NCBI RefSeq assembly: GCF_000341105.1
Contig: NZ_ANBB01000008.1
Location: 1 to 64,000 of the forward strand
Direction of reading: 5' to 3'
Source of the DNA: Nocardiopsis potens DSM 45234
Lineage (GTDB): Bacteria; Actinomycetota; Actinomycetes; Streptosporangiales; Streptosporangiaceae
Length of the DNA: 64,000 bases
The notes under the pieces are model-generated. The model ran no database searches. It saw nothing but the letters and a program-made list of their open reading frames with translations, and was not told the origin of the DNA. Made by a program: the position numbers and the translations under genes. This document shows, piece after piece, positions 32,655 through 40,551 of this stretch. Position 1 is the stretch's first letter; each line of letters begins with the position of its first letter.

Positions 32655-32773
32655 GCGGGCCAGTATGGCCGTCCCGCCCCGGCCGCTCAACGGGATTTCC
32701 GCCGCCCGGCGTGCCCGGGGGGCCCGGCGCGGCGCGGGCCGGGGGGGCGGGCGGTGCGGGTTACCGTCGGGGC

Positions 32774-33217
32774 ATGGTGGACAAGGGTGATGTCACGGAC
32801 ACCCCGCCCGAAGGGCGCGCGGACCGCGCCGGGGTGGTCGCCGCCGCCGACGCCTGGGCGGAGGCGATCACGGCCAACGACCCCGAGCGGATCGCGGAGT
32901 TCATGGCCGAGGGGTGGGCCATCGTGTCCGAGACGGGGGTCGGCGCCAAGCGGGACTTCCTCGACCTCGTCGCCTCCGGGGAGCTGACCCATTCGGCGAT
33001 GGAGCGGATCGGCGAGCCGCGCGTGCTGCTGCTGGACGGCGTCGCGGTCTACACCGCCCGGGTCGCCAACACCGCCCACTACCGGGGGCGGCGCTACGAC
33101 GCCGACGAGTGGACCACCGACGTGTTCATCCGGCGCGGCGGCCGCTGGGTGTGCGTGCACAGCCACATCACCCCGGTCGCCCCGGCGTGGGTCCCCGAGG
33201 AGGCCCCCGCCCCGTGA
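32774..33217 (+). CDS. NTF2-like / SnoaL-DUF4440 superfamily protein
   Basis: The 147-residue protein starts at ATG 32774, 6 bases after TACCGT (32762-32767), so it is probably leaderless. VVAAADAWAEAITANDPERIAEFMAEGWAIVSETG is the N-terminal helix and cone entrance of DUF4440/NTF2 proteins. RRYDADEWTTDVFIRRGGRW followed by VCVHSHITPV is the family's C-terminal beta sheet. Members are small enzymes, ligand-binding proteins or immunity-type proteins; the function here is unknown. It is convergent with the TetR gene. Confidence 0.8.
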   Translation: MVDKGDVTDTPPEGRADRAGVVAAADAWAEAITANDPERIAEFMAEGWAIVSETGVGAKRDFLDLVASGELTHSAMERIGEPRVLLLDGVAVYTARVANTAHYRGRRYDADEWTTDVFIRRGGRWVCVHSHITPVAPAWVPEEAPAP

Positions 33218-33259
33218 TCCGCGGCCGGCCCGCCGCCGCGCCGCCCGCGGGGGCTCGGG

Positions 33260-33802
33260 TCAGCGGGACAGCGAGGCGCGCAGCGACTCCAGGGCCCGCT
33301 CGACCGCGTCCCGGTCGCCGGTGGTGACCAGGGCGAGCAGCAGCCCGCGGACGGTCCAGGCGATCAGCTCCGCCTCGGCGCGCGCGGTGCCGGGGTCGAG
33401 GCCCTCCCGGACGCCCAGCTCGGCGAGGAGGCGGGGCCAGTCGTTCAGCGAGTCGAGGAACTCGGCGAACGGCTCCGGGTCCTCCGCGGCCAGCCCGAGG
33501 ACGTGGAAGAAGGCGCGCAGCCGGTGCTCGCCGGCCGGGTCGGTGTAGTGCCGCCACAGCCGCTCCAGGGCGCGGGCCCGGTCGCCCTCGGCGGCCTCGG
33601 CCATGAACGCCCGCTGCTCCTCCAGCCGGACCCGGTGCAGCACCGCGGCGAGCAGCCGGTCCCGGGAGCCGAAGTGGTAGATGAGCATCCGGTGGCTGGT
33701 GCCGATCTCCGCGGCCAGCGAGCGCAGCGTGATCTCGCGCAGCGGGCGGTTCCGGCAGCACTCGACCGCCTTGGTCAGCAGCTCCTCGCGCTGGTCGGCC
33801 AT
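33260..33802 (-). CDS. TetR-family regulator
   Basis: The 180-residue protein starts at ATG 33802 (MADQREELLTKAVECCRNRP). The HTH is LREITLRSLAAEIGTSHRML then IYHFGSRDRLLAAVL (about 20-55). The C-terminal helical ligand domain is unremarkable. It is divergent from the M20 amidohydrolase at 33874 with 71 bases between starts, where twin palindromes at 33818-33852 form a clear operator. The regulator should repress itself and the amidohydrolase. Confidence 0.9.
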   Translation of the reverse strand: MADQREELLTKAVECCRNRPLREITLRSLAAEIGTSHRMLIYHFGSRDRLLAAVLHRVRLEEQRAFMAEAAEGDRARALERLWRHYTDPAGEHRLRAFFHVLGLAAEDPEPFAEFLDSLNDWPRLLAELGVREGLDPGTARAEAELIAWTVRGLLLALVTTGDRDAVERALESLRASLSR

Positions 33803-33817
33803 GCATCCCCCGCCTCG

Positions 33818-33852
33818 TGTACCAGTGGTACATTCAGTGTACCGCTGGTACA
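33818..33852. promoter_or_regulatory. twin TetR operators between tetR and the M20 gene
   Basis: TGTACCAGTGGTACA (33818-33832) and TGTACCGCTGGTACA (33838-33852) are two near-identical 15-base palindromes centred 20 bases apart, i.e. two helical turns. This suits two TetR dimers bound on the same face of the DNA, covering both divergent promoters. Confidence 0.8.
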
Positions 33853-33873
33853 CCACCTTTCCGGAGGCGAACG

Positions 33874-35142
33874 ATGACGACCGAGCCCGGCACCGCCCCG
33901 ACACGGCTCGACGAGATCCGGGACGACCTCGCCGGCCTCTACCGCGACCTGCACGCCCACCCCGAGCTCTCCTACGCCGAGCACCGCACCGCCGCGGAGG
34001 TCGCCCGCCGCGCCGGAGCCGCCGGGTACGAGGTGGCCACCGGCGTCGGCGGCACCGGGGTGGTCGCGGTGCTGCGCAACGGCGACGGCCCCACCGTGCT
34101 GCTCCGCGCCGACATGGACGCCCTCCCGGTGGAGGAGAAGACCGGGCTGCCCTACGCCAGCACCGCCACCGGCACCGCCGCCGACGGCACCGAGGTCCCG
34201 GTGATGCACGCCTGCGGGCACGACATGCACACCGTCTGCCTGCTCGGCGCGCTGGACGTGCTCGCCGCCGGGGCCGACTCCTGGTCCGGCACGGTGCTCG
34301 CGGTCTTCCAGCCCGCCGAGGAGCTGGCCACCGGGGCCGCGGCCATGGTCGACGACGGCCTGTTCGAGCGGTTCGGCACCCCGGACGTGACGCTGGGCCA
34401 GCACGTCGCCCCGCTGCCCGCCGGATGGGTGGGCTGCCACCCCGGCGCCGCCTTCGCCGCCACCGACAGCCTGCGGGTGCGCATGTTCGGCCGGGGCGGC
34501 CACGGGTCGCGCCCGGAGACCACCGTCGACCCGGTGGTGATGGCGGCCTCCACCGTGATGCGGCTGCAGACCGTGGTCTCCCGCGAGGTCGCGGCGGGCG
34601 ACGCGGCGGTGGTCACCGTCGGCTCGCTGCGCGCCGGCACCAAGGAGAACATCATCCCCGACGAGGCCGAGCTCCAGATCAACGTGCGCAGCTTCGACAC
34701 CAAGGTGCGGGCGAGGGTGCTGGAGGCGGTCACCCGGATCGTCAAGGCCGAGGCCGCCGCCTCCGGAGCGGACCGCGAACCGGAGATCACCCCGTTCAAC
34801 GCCTTCCCGCTGCTGTACAACGACGAGTCGGCGATGGCCCGCACCGGGGCCGCGCTGCGCGCGGAGCTCGGCGACGCCGCGGTGGTCGACCCCGGCCCGG
34901 TCAGCGGCAGCGAGGACTTCGGCCGCTTCGGCACCGCCGCCGGCGCCCCCACCTGCTACTGGCTCTTCGGCGGCGCCGACCCCGAGGTCTTCCGCACCGC
35001 CTTCGAGGGCGGCACCCTCGACCGCGACGTCCCCTCCAACCACTCCCCGCACTTCGCCCCGGTCGTCGAACCCACCCTCAGCACCGGGGTGCGCGCCCTG
35101 ACCGCGGCCGCCCTGGCCTGGCTCGCCCCGAAGGACCGCTGA
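33874..35142 (+). CDS. M20-family amidohydrolase (N-acyl amino acid / hippurate hydrolase type)
   Basis: The 422-residue cytoplasmic zinc enzyme starts at ATG 33874 after GGAGGCG. Metal-site motifs are VMHACGHDMHTVCLLGA (about 105-120), FQPAEELATG with the catalytic Glu-Glu pair, and a late His in SNHSPHFAPV. The dimerisation lid is present (HGSRPETTVDPVVMAASTVM). This is the aminoacylase/amidohydrolase branch, which removes acyl groups from amino acids or indole-type conjugates. The divergent TetR with twin operators suggests substrate induction. Confidence 0.92.
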   Translation: MTTEPGTAPTRLDEIRDDLAGLYRDLHAHPELSYAEHRTAAEVARRAGAAGYEVATGVGGTGVVAVLRNGDGPTVLLRADMDALPVEEKTGLPYASTATGTAADGTEVPVMHACGHDMHTVCLLGALDVLAAGADSWSGTVLAVFQPAEELATGAAAMVDDGLFERFGTPDVTLGQHVAPLPAGWVGCHPGAAFAATDSLRVRMFGRGGHGSRPETTVDPVVMAASTVMRLQTVVSREVAAGDAAVVTVGSLRAGTKENIIPDEAELQINVRSFDTKVRARVLEAVTRIVKAEAAASGADREPEITPFNAFPLLYNDESAMARTGAALRAELGDAAVVDPGPVSGSEDFGRFGTAAGAPTCYWLFGGADPEVFRTAFEGGTLDRDVPSNHSPHFAPVVEPTLSTGVRALTAAALAWLAPKDR

Positions 35143-35150
35143 CCCCTCCC

Positions 35151-35178
35151 CGCGCCCGCCTCCGGCGGAGCGGGCGCG
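35151..35178 (+). terminator. terminator after the M20 gene
   Basis: CGCGCCCGC (35151-35159) and GCGGGCGCG (35170-35178) make a 9-bp stem with a 10-base loop, 9 bases after the stop. No U-tract is present. Confidence 0.55.
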
Positions 35179-35363
35179 CTCGGGCCCGGACACCCCGGAG
35201 GGGCGCTCCCGCTCCCCGCGCCCCGGAGCACCGGCGCGGGCCGGGGCGCCGCGGAGAGGACCGGAACGGTGCGCGGGCCGCTCCCGTCGGACACGGGGGC
35301 GGGCGCCGCGCCGCGGCGCCCGGCCGAACGCGTGCCCCGACCCGCCGGACGGAGAAGAACCCC

Positions 35364-36041
35364 GTGCCTTCCTTCCGCAGACCCCCCTTCCGCGCCGCGG
35401 CCGCACTGGTGTCCGCGGCGGCCGTACCCGCCCTGGGCGGCTGCGGCCTCCTCCCCGCCGGGGACGCGCCGCCGGGCGGGGGGCAGGACGCCCCCGCCGC
35501 CATGGAGACCGGCGGCCTCCGGCAGGGGGAGGTCCCGGACCGGGAACCCGCGGTGGACGAGGCCGACCTGCCCGCAGCCGAGCCCCCGGCGGGCGCCCCG
35601 CTGGAGGAGCGCATCGCCTGGGACGCGCTGAAGGAGGTCGTGACGTTCGCCCGGGCCGCCGACCCGGACGCGGAGTCCGCGTGCGTCGCCGCAGAGGAGT
35701 CGGAGGAGCTGGAGGAGGGCGCCGCCGCGCTCGACTGCACCGTCACCTACCGCGGGCAGGAGTACGAGTACCACTACGCCCACCGATCCGACGGGTCGGT
35801 CCTGCCCGCGGTCTCCACCGCGCCCTTCCTCCGCGAGGTCGCCGAGGACGACCTGCGCTTCGACGAGGGGACCGAGTACGTCCGCTGCGACATGGAGGAG
35901 ACGGTGGCGATGGCGAGCCACTCCCTCGAGGACGTCGCCTACGACTGCACGTACCTGGATCCGGAGACCGGCGCCCAGGAGGACGTGGAGATGTCGGTGG
36001 CCCGGGACGGAACCACCGCCTTCTCCGGCTTCACCCGCTGA
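35364..36041 (+). CDS. putative lipoprotein of unknown function
   Basis: The 225-residue protein starts with GTG 35364 (GGAG about 9-12 bases upstream). The signal peptide ends in a lipobox, VPALGGCGLLP, with Cys at about residue 27, so it should be a membrane-anchored lipoprotein. A Pro/Glu-rich linker (about 35-75) follows. The C-terminal part (about 85-220) has paired cysteines (SACVAAE, ALDCTVTYRGQEYEYHY, YVRCDMEE, AYDCTYLD) that may form disulfides; the YRGQEYEYHY segment is reminiscent of DUF4333-like actinomycete lipoproteins. No enzymatic motif is visible. Confidence 0.75.
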   Translation: MPSFRRPPFRAAAALVSAAAVPALGGCGLLPAGDAPPGGGQDAPAAMETGGLRQGEVPDREPAVDEADLPAAEPPAGAPLEERIAWDALKEVVTFARAADPDAESACVAAEESEELEEGAAALDCTVTYRGQEYEYHYAHRSDGSVLPAVSTAPFLREVAEDDLRFDEGTEYVRCDMEETVAMASHSLEDVAYDCTYLDPETGAQEDVEMSVARDGTTAFSGFTR

Positions 36042-36270
36042 CCGGGGCCTGCGGCCCCGCGGCGGGGGATCCCGCGCCCCGGCCCTCCCCGGGGCGGGCC
36101 CGCTCGCGGCGCGCCGGGGCTTCGCGGATTCCGGTCCGCCCGCCCAGCGCCCCGAGGCGCCGGCCCGATGAAGATCAGGGCGCGGTCGTCCCGCGGGGAC
36201 GCCCGCTCGCTCGAGGCGGCGCCCGCCTGCGCGGGGGCCGGCGCCTCCCGGCCCTCACCGGATCAACGGC

Positions 36271-37128
36271 TCAGGAGGCCTCCGTCCGCTCCCGCCCTAC
36301 CGGCGCCCCCTCGCGCAGGAGGTCGGTGAGCGCCTCGGCGGTATCGGCGTCCGCCATCCACTCGGGCAGGTTCCGCAGTGCGGCGCCCGCCGCTTCGGTG
36401 GTCTGCTCCGGGGAAGGGTAGGGCGGTTCCCCCAGCCGGTCCTGCACCGAATCGGCCACCCCCAGCCACTCCCGCAGCAGCCCGATCCAATCCTCCTCCT
36501 CGTCCCGCCGGTCCCAGGGGTCGCCGCGGGCCGCGAAGGCCGCGGCGATCACGCGCTCCGCGAGGCGCTCCGCGTCGGAGGCGTCGAGCGCCGACCGCCA
36601 CAGCCAGAGCGCGAGCCCTCCGCCGTTGAACGGGGCGGCGACCGCCAGCAGCCGGAGCGCCCTCCAGCGCCGATGGGGGTCCGGCTCCTCGTCGAGGAGC
36701 GCGAACCACTCCTCCGCGCGGGTCTCGCACAGGGCCTGCCCGCACCTGGTCAGCCACACGTCGGGCCAGACGCCGAAGCAGGGTTCGACCGGGCCTTCGT
36801 CGACGGCGTCCACGACACGCATCAGCAGCTCCATGACGCGGTCCCGCGACGGAGTGCGCACGTCCTGGGCGAGCCTCACCAGGAAGGGCACTGCGGCCGG
36901 CGTGGCATCCCGCACGCAGACGGCGGTGCAGATCCCGTGTTCGGGAACGAGCCGCTCGTACAGCTCATCGAGGGCGCCGACGGTGTCCGTGCCGCTCCAC
37001 ACCCGGTCGAGCAGCACCGGAACCCGGTCGGTGCCGCCCGAGCAGTCGTAGCGCCGGCTCCAGTCCACGCTGTGCACGCCCAGCAGCGGAGGAGGGGCGT
37101 CCTCCCGAGTCGGCGCACTCTCCGCCAT
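36271..37128 (-). CDS. hypothetical HEAT-like alpha-helical protein
   Basis: The 285-residue cytoplasmic protein probably starts at ATG 37128 (MAESAPTREDAPPPLLGVHS). It is mostly helical, Trp/Asp/Glu-rich, with repeated pairs such as AAVPFLVRLAQDVRTPSRDR, VMELLMRVVDAVD and HRRWRALRLLAVAAP. These look like HEAT/ARM repeats similar to the immunity-like or phycocyanobilin-lyase-like repeats of other actinomycetes. No active-site motif is seen and the function is unknown. It is in the same orientation as the unknown gene at 37255-37695. Confidence 0.6.
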   Translation of the reverse strand: MAESAPTREDAPPPLLGVHSVDWSRRYDCSGGTDRVPVLLDRVWSGTDTVGALDELYERLVPEHGICTAVCVRDATPAAVPFLVRLAQDVRTPSRDRVMELLMRVVDAVDEGPVEPCFGVWPDVWLTRCGQALCETRAEEWFALLDEEPDPHRRWRALRLLAVAAPFNGGGLALWLWRSALDASDAERLAERVIAAAFAARGDPWDRRDEEEDWIGLLREWLGVADSVQDRLGEPPYPSPEQTTEAAGAALRNLPEWMADADTAEALTDLLREGAPVGRERTEAS

Positions 37129-37254
37129 CGACCGCTCCAGTCCCGGCTCGGCGGCGTCCAACCCGGCAGCCTGGCCCGTCCTCCGCCCGGCTGTCAACGG
37201 ATCACGGCTCCGGGCCCTCCGGCTTCGCGGGCCCGCGGGAGCGGCGCGGCCGCC

Positions 37255-37695
37255 TCAGAGGTCCGGGATCAGGCCCGGGTCGGCGCCGAGCCGGGCCACG
37301 TCCGCGCGGACCGCGGCCGCGAACCGGCCGATCTCCGCGGCGAGCGCCTCCCAGGCGACCGGTGCGGTCCAGGCGTCCGGCCGGAGCGCCGAGCCGACCC
37401 GCCAGCCGCAGGCCGGCCCCTCGATCCGCACGGCGCCCGGCTCCGGGAAGGCCATCGACTCGAACGCGAAGCCGCCGCGCCCGCGGTCCGGCCGGAGCAG
37501 CCAGCCCACCAGCGCCCGCGCCAGTTCGGCGACGGGGAACGACTCCTCCGCGAAGACCACCCGGACGCCGTCCCGGACGGCCAGGTCGGCCTCGATGTCC
37601 GCGAGCAGCACCGCGGGCGGCGCCGTCTCCGGCCGGAGGCCGCGCCGGTACAGGTCCGGCGCCCCCGTGTTCCGGTACCCGAACCTCACCGACAT
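37255..37695 (-). CDS. hypothetical protein, 146 aa
   Basis: It starts MSVRFGYRNTGAPDLYRRGL at ATG 37695 and ends VARLGADPGLIPDL. The mixed alpha/beta composition, with AVLLADIEADLAVRDGVRVV and ELARALVGWLLRPDRGRGGF, suggests a small soluble protein. No known motif is recognised. It lies between the ThrRS paralogue upstream and the HEAT-like gene downstream on the same strand, with an 80-base gap to the ThrRS gene. Confidence 0.55.
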   Translation of the reverse strand: MSVRFGYRNTGAPDLYRRGLRPETAPPAVLLADIEADLAVRDGVRVVFAEESFPVAELARALVGWLLRPDRGRGGFAFESMAFPEPGAVRIEGPACGWRVGSALRPDAWTAPVAWEALAAEIGRFAAAVRADVARLGADPGLIPDL

Positions 37696-37775
37696 CCGGC
37701 CTCCGGTCTCGTCCGCGGGTCATCAGGCCCGGCCGCCCGGGCGGTGGAAACCCCGGCGCCGTCCCTGCAGGGATA

Positions 37776-39014
37776 TCAGGTCCGCGCGGCGTTCGGGGCG
37801 CCGTCCCACAGGACCGTGGCGTGCGCGTCGACCAGGGCCTTGATCCCGGCGAGGACCTCGCCCACCGGGCGGGCGTCCAACCGGCGGCCGTCGCGCAGCC
37901 GGACCGCGACCCGGTCGCCGGCGGCCTCCTTCGGGCCGATGACGGCCTGGTAGGGGACCAGGCGGGCGCTGCGGATCCGGGCGCCGAGGCCGCCCCGGTC
38001 CGGGCCTGCGGCCTCGGCCCGCAGCCCCAGCTCGGCGCAGCGCCGGACCAGCGCCTCGGCCTGCGGCAGCTGGTCCCCGGTGACCGGCAGCACCGCCACC
38101 TGCACCGGCGCCATCCAGGCCGGGAACGCGCCGCCGTGCCGCTCGATCAGGTGCGCGACCGCCCGCTCCACGCTGCCGATGATGCTGCGGTGCACCATCA
38201 CCGGCCGGTGCTTCGCTCCGTCGGCGCCGATGTAGTGCAGGTCGAACCGCTCGGGCTGGTGGAAGTCGACCTGGACGGTGGACAGGGTGGACTCCCGGCC
38301 GGCGGGGTCGGCGACCTGCACGTCGATCTTGGGGCCGTAGAAGGCGGCCTCGCCCTCGGCCGCCTCGTAGGGCAGGCCGGAGCGGTCGAGGACGCCGGTC
38401 AGCAGCTCGGTGGAGCGCCGCCACTTCTCCGTCGCGTCGACGTACTTGCCGCCGGGGCCGGGCAGGGAGAGCCGGTAGCGGGCCGGGGCGATGCCGAGCG
38501 CGGCGTAGGCGTCGCGGATCATCCCCAAGGCCGCACCGGCCTCCGCCTCGACCTGGTCCAGGGTGCAGAAGACGTGCGCGTCGTTGAGGTGGATGGCGCG
38601 CACCCGGGTCAGCCCGCCGAGCACCCCGGAGAGCTCGGAGCGGTACATCCCGCCCAGCTCGGCCATGCGCAGCGGCAGCTCGCGGTGGCTGTGCGAGCGG
38701 GAGCGGTAGATCAGCGCGTGGTGCGGGCACAGGCTCGGCCGCAGCACGACCTCCTCGGCGCCCAGCCGCATCGGCGGGAACATGTCGTCGCTGTAGTGCG
38801 ACCAGTGCCCGGAGATCTCGTACAGCTCCCGCTTGCCCAGCACCGGCGAGTGGACGTGCCGGTAGCCGGCCCGCTGCTCGGCGGAGCGAATGTACTCCTC
38901 CAGGGCGTGCCGGAGCGCCGCGCCGCCGGGCAGCCAGTAGGGCAGGCCCGCCCCGATCAGCGGGTCGGTGTCGAACAGGTCCAGCTCGCGGCCGAGCCTG
39001 CGGTGGTCGTGCAT
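37776..39014 (-). CDS. thrS: threonyl-tRNA synthetase paralogue lacking TGS and editing domains
   Basis: This 412-residue class II synthetase consists only of the catalytic core (about 5-295) and anticodon-binding domain (about 303-405); full bacterial ThrRS is roughly 640-690 residues. All three zinc ligands that select threonine are present with near-canonical spacing: Cys96 in RPSLCPHH, His147 in NDAHVFC and His275 in MVHRSIIGS. Motif 2 (LAELGGMYRSELSG-like, LTRVRAIHLNDAHVF) and motif 3 (HRSIIGSVERAVAHLIERHG) are intact. Without N1/N2 it cannot edit Ser-tRNA(Thr) in cis. Such paralogues occur as backup or inhibitor-resistant enzymes. It is preceded by a Thr-codon leader peptide and attenuator. 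Confidence 0.92.
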   Translation of the reverse strand: MHDHRRLGRELDLFDTDPLIGAGLPYWLPGGAALRHALEEYIRSAEQRAGYRHVHSPVLGKRELYEISGHWSHYSDDMFPPMRLGAEEVVLRPSLCPHHALIYRSRSHSHRELPLRMAELGGMYRSELSGVLGGLTRVRAIHLNDAHVFCTLDQVEAEAGAALGMIRDAYAALGIAPARYRLSLPGPGGKYVDATEKWRRSTELLTGVLDRSGLPYEAAEGEAAFYGPKIDVQVADPAGRESTLSTVQVDFHQPERFDLHYIGADGAKHRPVMVHRSIIGSVERAVAHLIERHGGAFPAWMAPVQVAVLPVTGDQLPQAEALVRRCAELGLRAEAAGPDRGGLGARIRSARLVPYQAVIGPKEAAGDRVAVRLRDGRRLDARPVGEVLAGIKALVDAHATVLWDGAPNAART

Positions 39015-39053
39015 GGCGGTCTCCTCCTGGGCGGGAGGCGGGTGACCGCAGAA

Positions 39054-39085
39054 CGAAGCCCCGGGGCACCCGCCCCGGGGCTTCG
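39054..39085 (-). terminator. attenuator hairpin in front of the ThrRS paralogue
   Basis: CGAAGCCCCGGGGC (39054-39067) and GCCCCGGGGCTTCG (39072-39085) form a perfect 14-bp stem with a 4-base loop. On the minus-strand transcript it lies 15 bases after the leader-peptide stop, ends at GTTCTG and precedes the ThrRS ATG by about 40 bases. Its location between a leader peptide and a synthetase gene indicates a regulated terminator. Confidence 0.8.
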
Positions 39086-39099
39086 ATTCAGAACATCGG

Positions 39100-39135
39100 T
39101 CAGCGCGCCGGGACACTCTCCGGCGTCGTCGTCAT
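39100..39135 (-). CDS. leader peptide with three consecutive Thr codons
   Basis: ATG at 39135 opens an 11-codon ORF, M-T-T-T-P-E-S-V-P-A-R, ending in TGA at 39100-39102; codons 2-4 are all ACG. The leader lies upstream of a threonyl-tRNA synthetase gene and is followed by a 14-bp terminator hairpin. A second hairpin (CGCCGG-N8-CCGGCG) can form inside the leader ORF. Ribosome stalling at the Thr codons when charged tRNA(Thr) is scarce would disturb this fold and could prevent terminator formation. The attenuation role is inferred from this arrangement. Confidence 0.8.
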   Translation of the reverse strand: MTTTPESVPAR

Positions 39136-39217
39136 GGCGGCACGCTGCATAAGGGAGAAGTTAGCAGACGGCCGGGGGCCGCCCGTACCCGGTTTCCGCC
39201 GCGCCCCGGGGCGTGCG

Positions 39218-39258
39218 GCGGGGAAGGCCGGCGCGGCGACCGCGCCGGCCTTCCCCGC
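39218..39258 (-). terminator. 19-bp perfect terminator stem between methyltransferase and ThrRS leader
   Basis: A perfect 19-bp inverted repeat (arms beginning GCGGGGAAGG and ending CCTTCCCCGC, loop CGA) lies 30 bases after the methyltransferase stop at 39289. It separates that gene from the ThrRS leader, so the leader must have its own promoter in about 39140-39215. Confidence 0.8.
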
Positions 39259-39288
39259 GGAGCCGCTCCTCCGGCCGGGCCCGCCGGG

Positions 39289-40422
39289 TCACCCCCGGGC
39301 GGGGGCCAGCCGCCACAGCGAGGTGGTCTCCGCCGCGCGGGCGGCGTGCAGCGGGTCGGCGGTGTCCCGGGCGCGGGGGTGCCGCGGGCGGGTGCAGATC
39401 CGGTCCAGCACCTCCAGGCCGGCCGCGTCGATGGCGGACAGCAGGTCGGCGCGGGTCCGCAGGCCGAAGTGCTCGGCCAGGTCGGACAGGACGAGCCAGC
39501 CCTCGCCGCCCGGCTCCAGCCGGTCGGCGAGGCCGTCCAGGAACCCCTGGAGCATGCCGCCGCCGGCGTCGTAGACCCCCTGCTCCAGCGGGGACGTCGG
39601 GCGGAGCGGCAGCCACGGCGGGTTGCACACCACCAGGGCGGCGCGGCCCTCGGGGAACAGCCCGGGGCCGGTGACCTCGATGCGGTCGGCCAGCCCGAGC
39701 CGCTCGGCGTTGTCCCGGGCGCAGTCCAGGGCGCGCGGGTTGGCGTCGGTGGCGGCGACCCGCGCCAGGCCGCGGCGGACCAGCAGCGCGGCCAGCACCC
39801 CGGTGCCGGTGCCCAGGTCGAACGCGACGGCGCCGGGGGAGCGGGCGGCCTCCGGCAGCGGCGCCTCGGCGACCAGGTCCACGTACTCGCCCCGCACCGG
39901 GGAGAAGACCCCGTAGTGCGGGTGGACGCGGGCGCCCAGGGCGGGCACCTCGACGCCCTTCTCCCGCCACTGCTGCGCCCCGATCACGCCGAGCAGCTCG
40001 CGCAGCGAGACCGCGGTGGGGCCGGCGGGCGGCCCGTAGGCCTCGGTGCAGGCCCGCCGGACGTCGGGGGCGCGGCGCAGGTCGAGGGCGTATTCGCCGT
40101 CCAGCAGCACCAGCAGCATGCCCATGATGCGGGCGCGGTGCGCGCGGGCCCGGCGCTGCAGGTGGAAGGTCTCGGCGGGGCCGTTCCCGGTCGGGACGGG
40201 CTTGCGGTCGATGCGCCGGCCGATCGCCTGCAGCAGGCGGCGGGCGCCGTGGTAGTCGCCCCGCCACAGCAGCGCGGTGCCCTCGCAGGCGAGCTTGTGC
40301 GCGGTGTCGGCGTTCATCCGGTCGTCGGCGGTGACGACGCGGCGCGGCGGCCGGGCCCCGCTCTCCGAGCGCCAGCCGGCGCTCCGCTCGGCGTCGGATT
40401 CGGTCCACTGGATCGCGGGCAC
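39289..40422 (-). CDS. class I methyltransferase of the HemK/RsmC-like NPPW type
   Basis: The 377-residue protein has GTG 40422 as start (VPAIQWTESDAERSAGWRSE). An N-terminal helical region (about 40-175) precedes the SAM domain. Motif I is GAVAFDLGTGTGVLAALLVRRG, the acidic ribose-binding loop is VAATDANPRALDCARDNAER, and motif IV is ALVVCNPPWLPL. The NPP(W/Y) motif marks N-methylation of Gln, Asn or an exocyclic amine of a nucleobase (PrmC, RsmC, TrmN6 types). The conserved HPHYGVFSPVRGEYVDLV segment just before is typical of actinomycete members. The actual target is not known. Confidence 0.88.
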   Translation of the reverse strand: MPAIQWTESDAERSAGWRSESGARPPRRVVTADDRMNADTAHKLACEGTALLWRGDYHGARRLLQAIGRRIDRKPVPTGNGPAETFHLQRRARAHRARIMGMLLVLLDGEYALDLRRAPDVRRACTEAYGPPAGPTAVSLRELLGVIGAQQWREKGVEVPALGARVHPHYGVFSPVRGEYVDLVAEAPLPEAARSPGAVAFDLGTGTGVLAALLVRRGLARVAATDANPRALDCARDNAERLGLADRIEVTGPGLFPEGRAALVVCNPPWLPLRPTSPLEQGVYDAGGGMLQGFLDGLADRLEPGGEGWLVLSDLAEHFGLRTRADLLSAIDAAGLEVLDRICTRPRHPRARDTADPLHAARAAETTSLWRLAPARG

Positions 40423-40551
40423 GGCTGTGCTCCTGGTGGTCGGGCGTGCGCGGGCACGAAGAGCACTCCGGTGCGGGCGGGAGGGCCCGAGCCGCGGCTC
40501 GGAACGGGAAACGGATCGGCGGCCGCCCGCCGCCCCGCCTCGGCGGGGGCC

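Noticed and set aside
39136-39217. T-box riboswitch upstream of the ThrRS paralogue
   Set aside because: There is no room for a T-box stem I and no T-box consensus. The leader peptide with Thr codons explains the region better.
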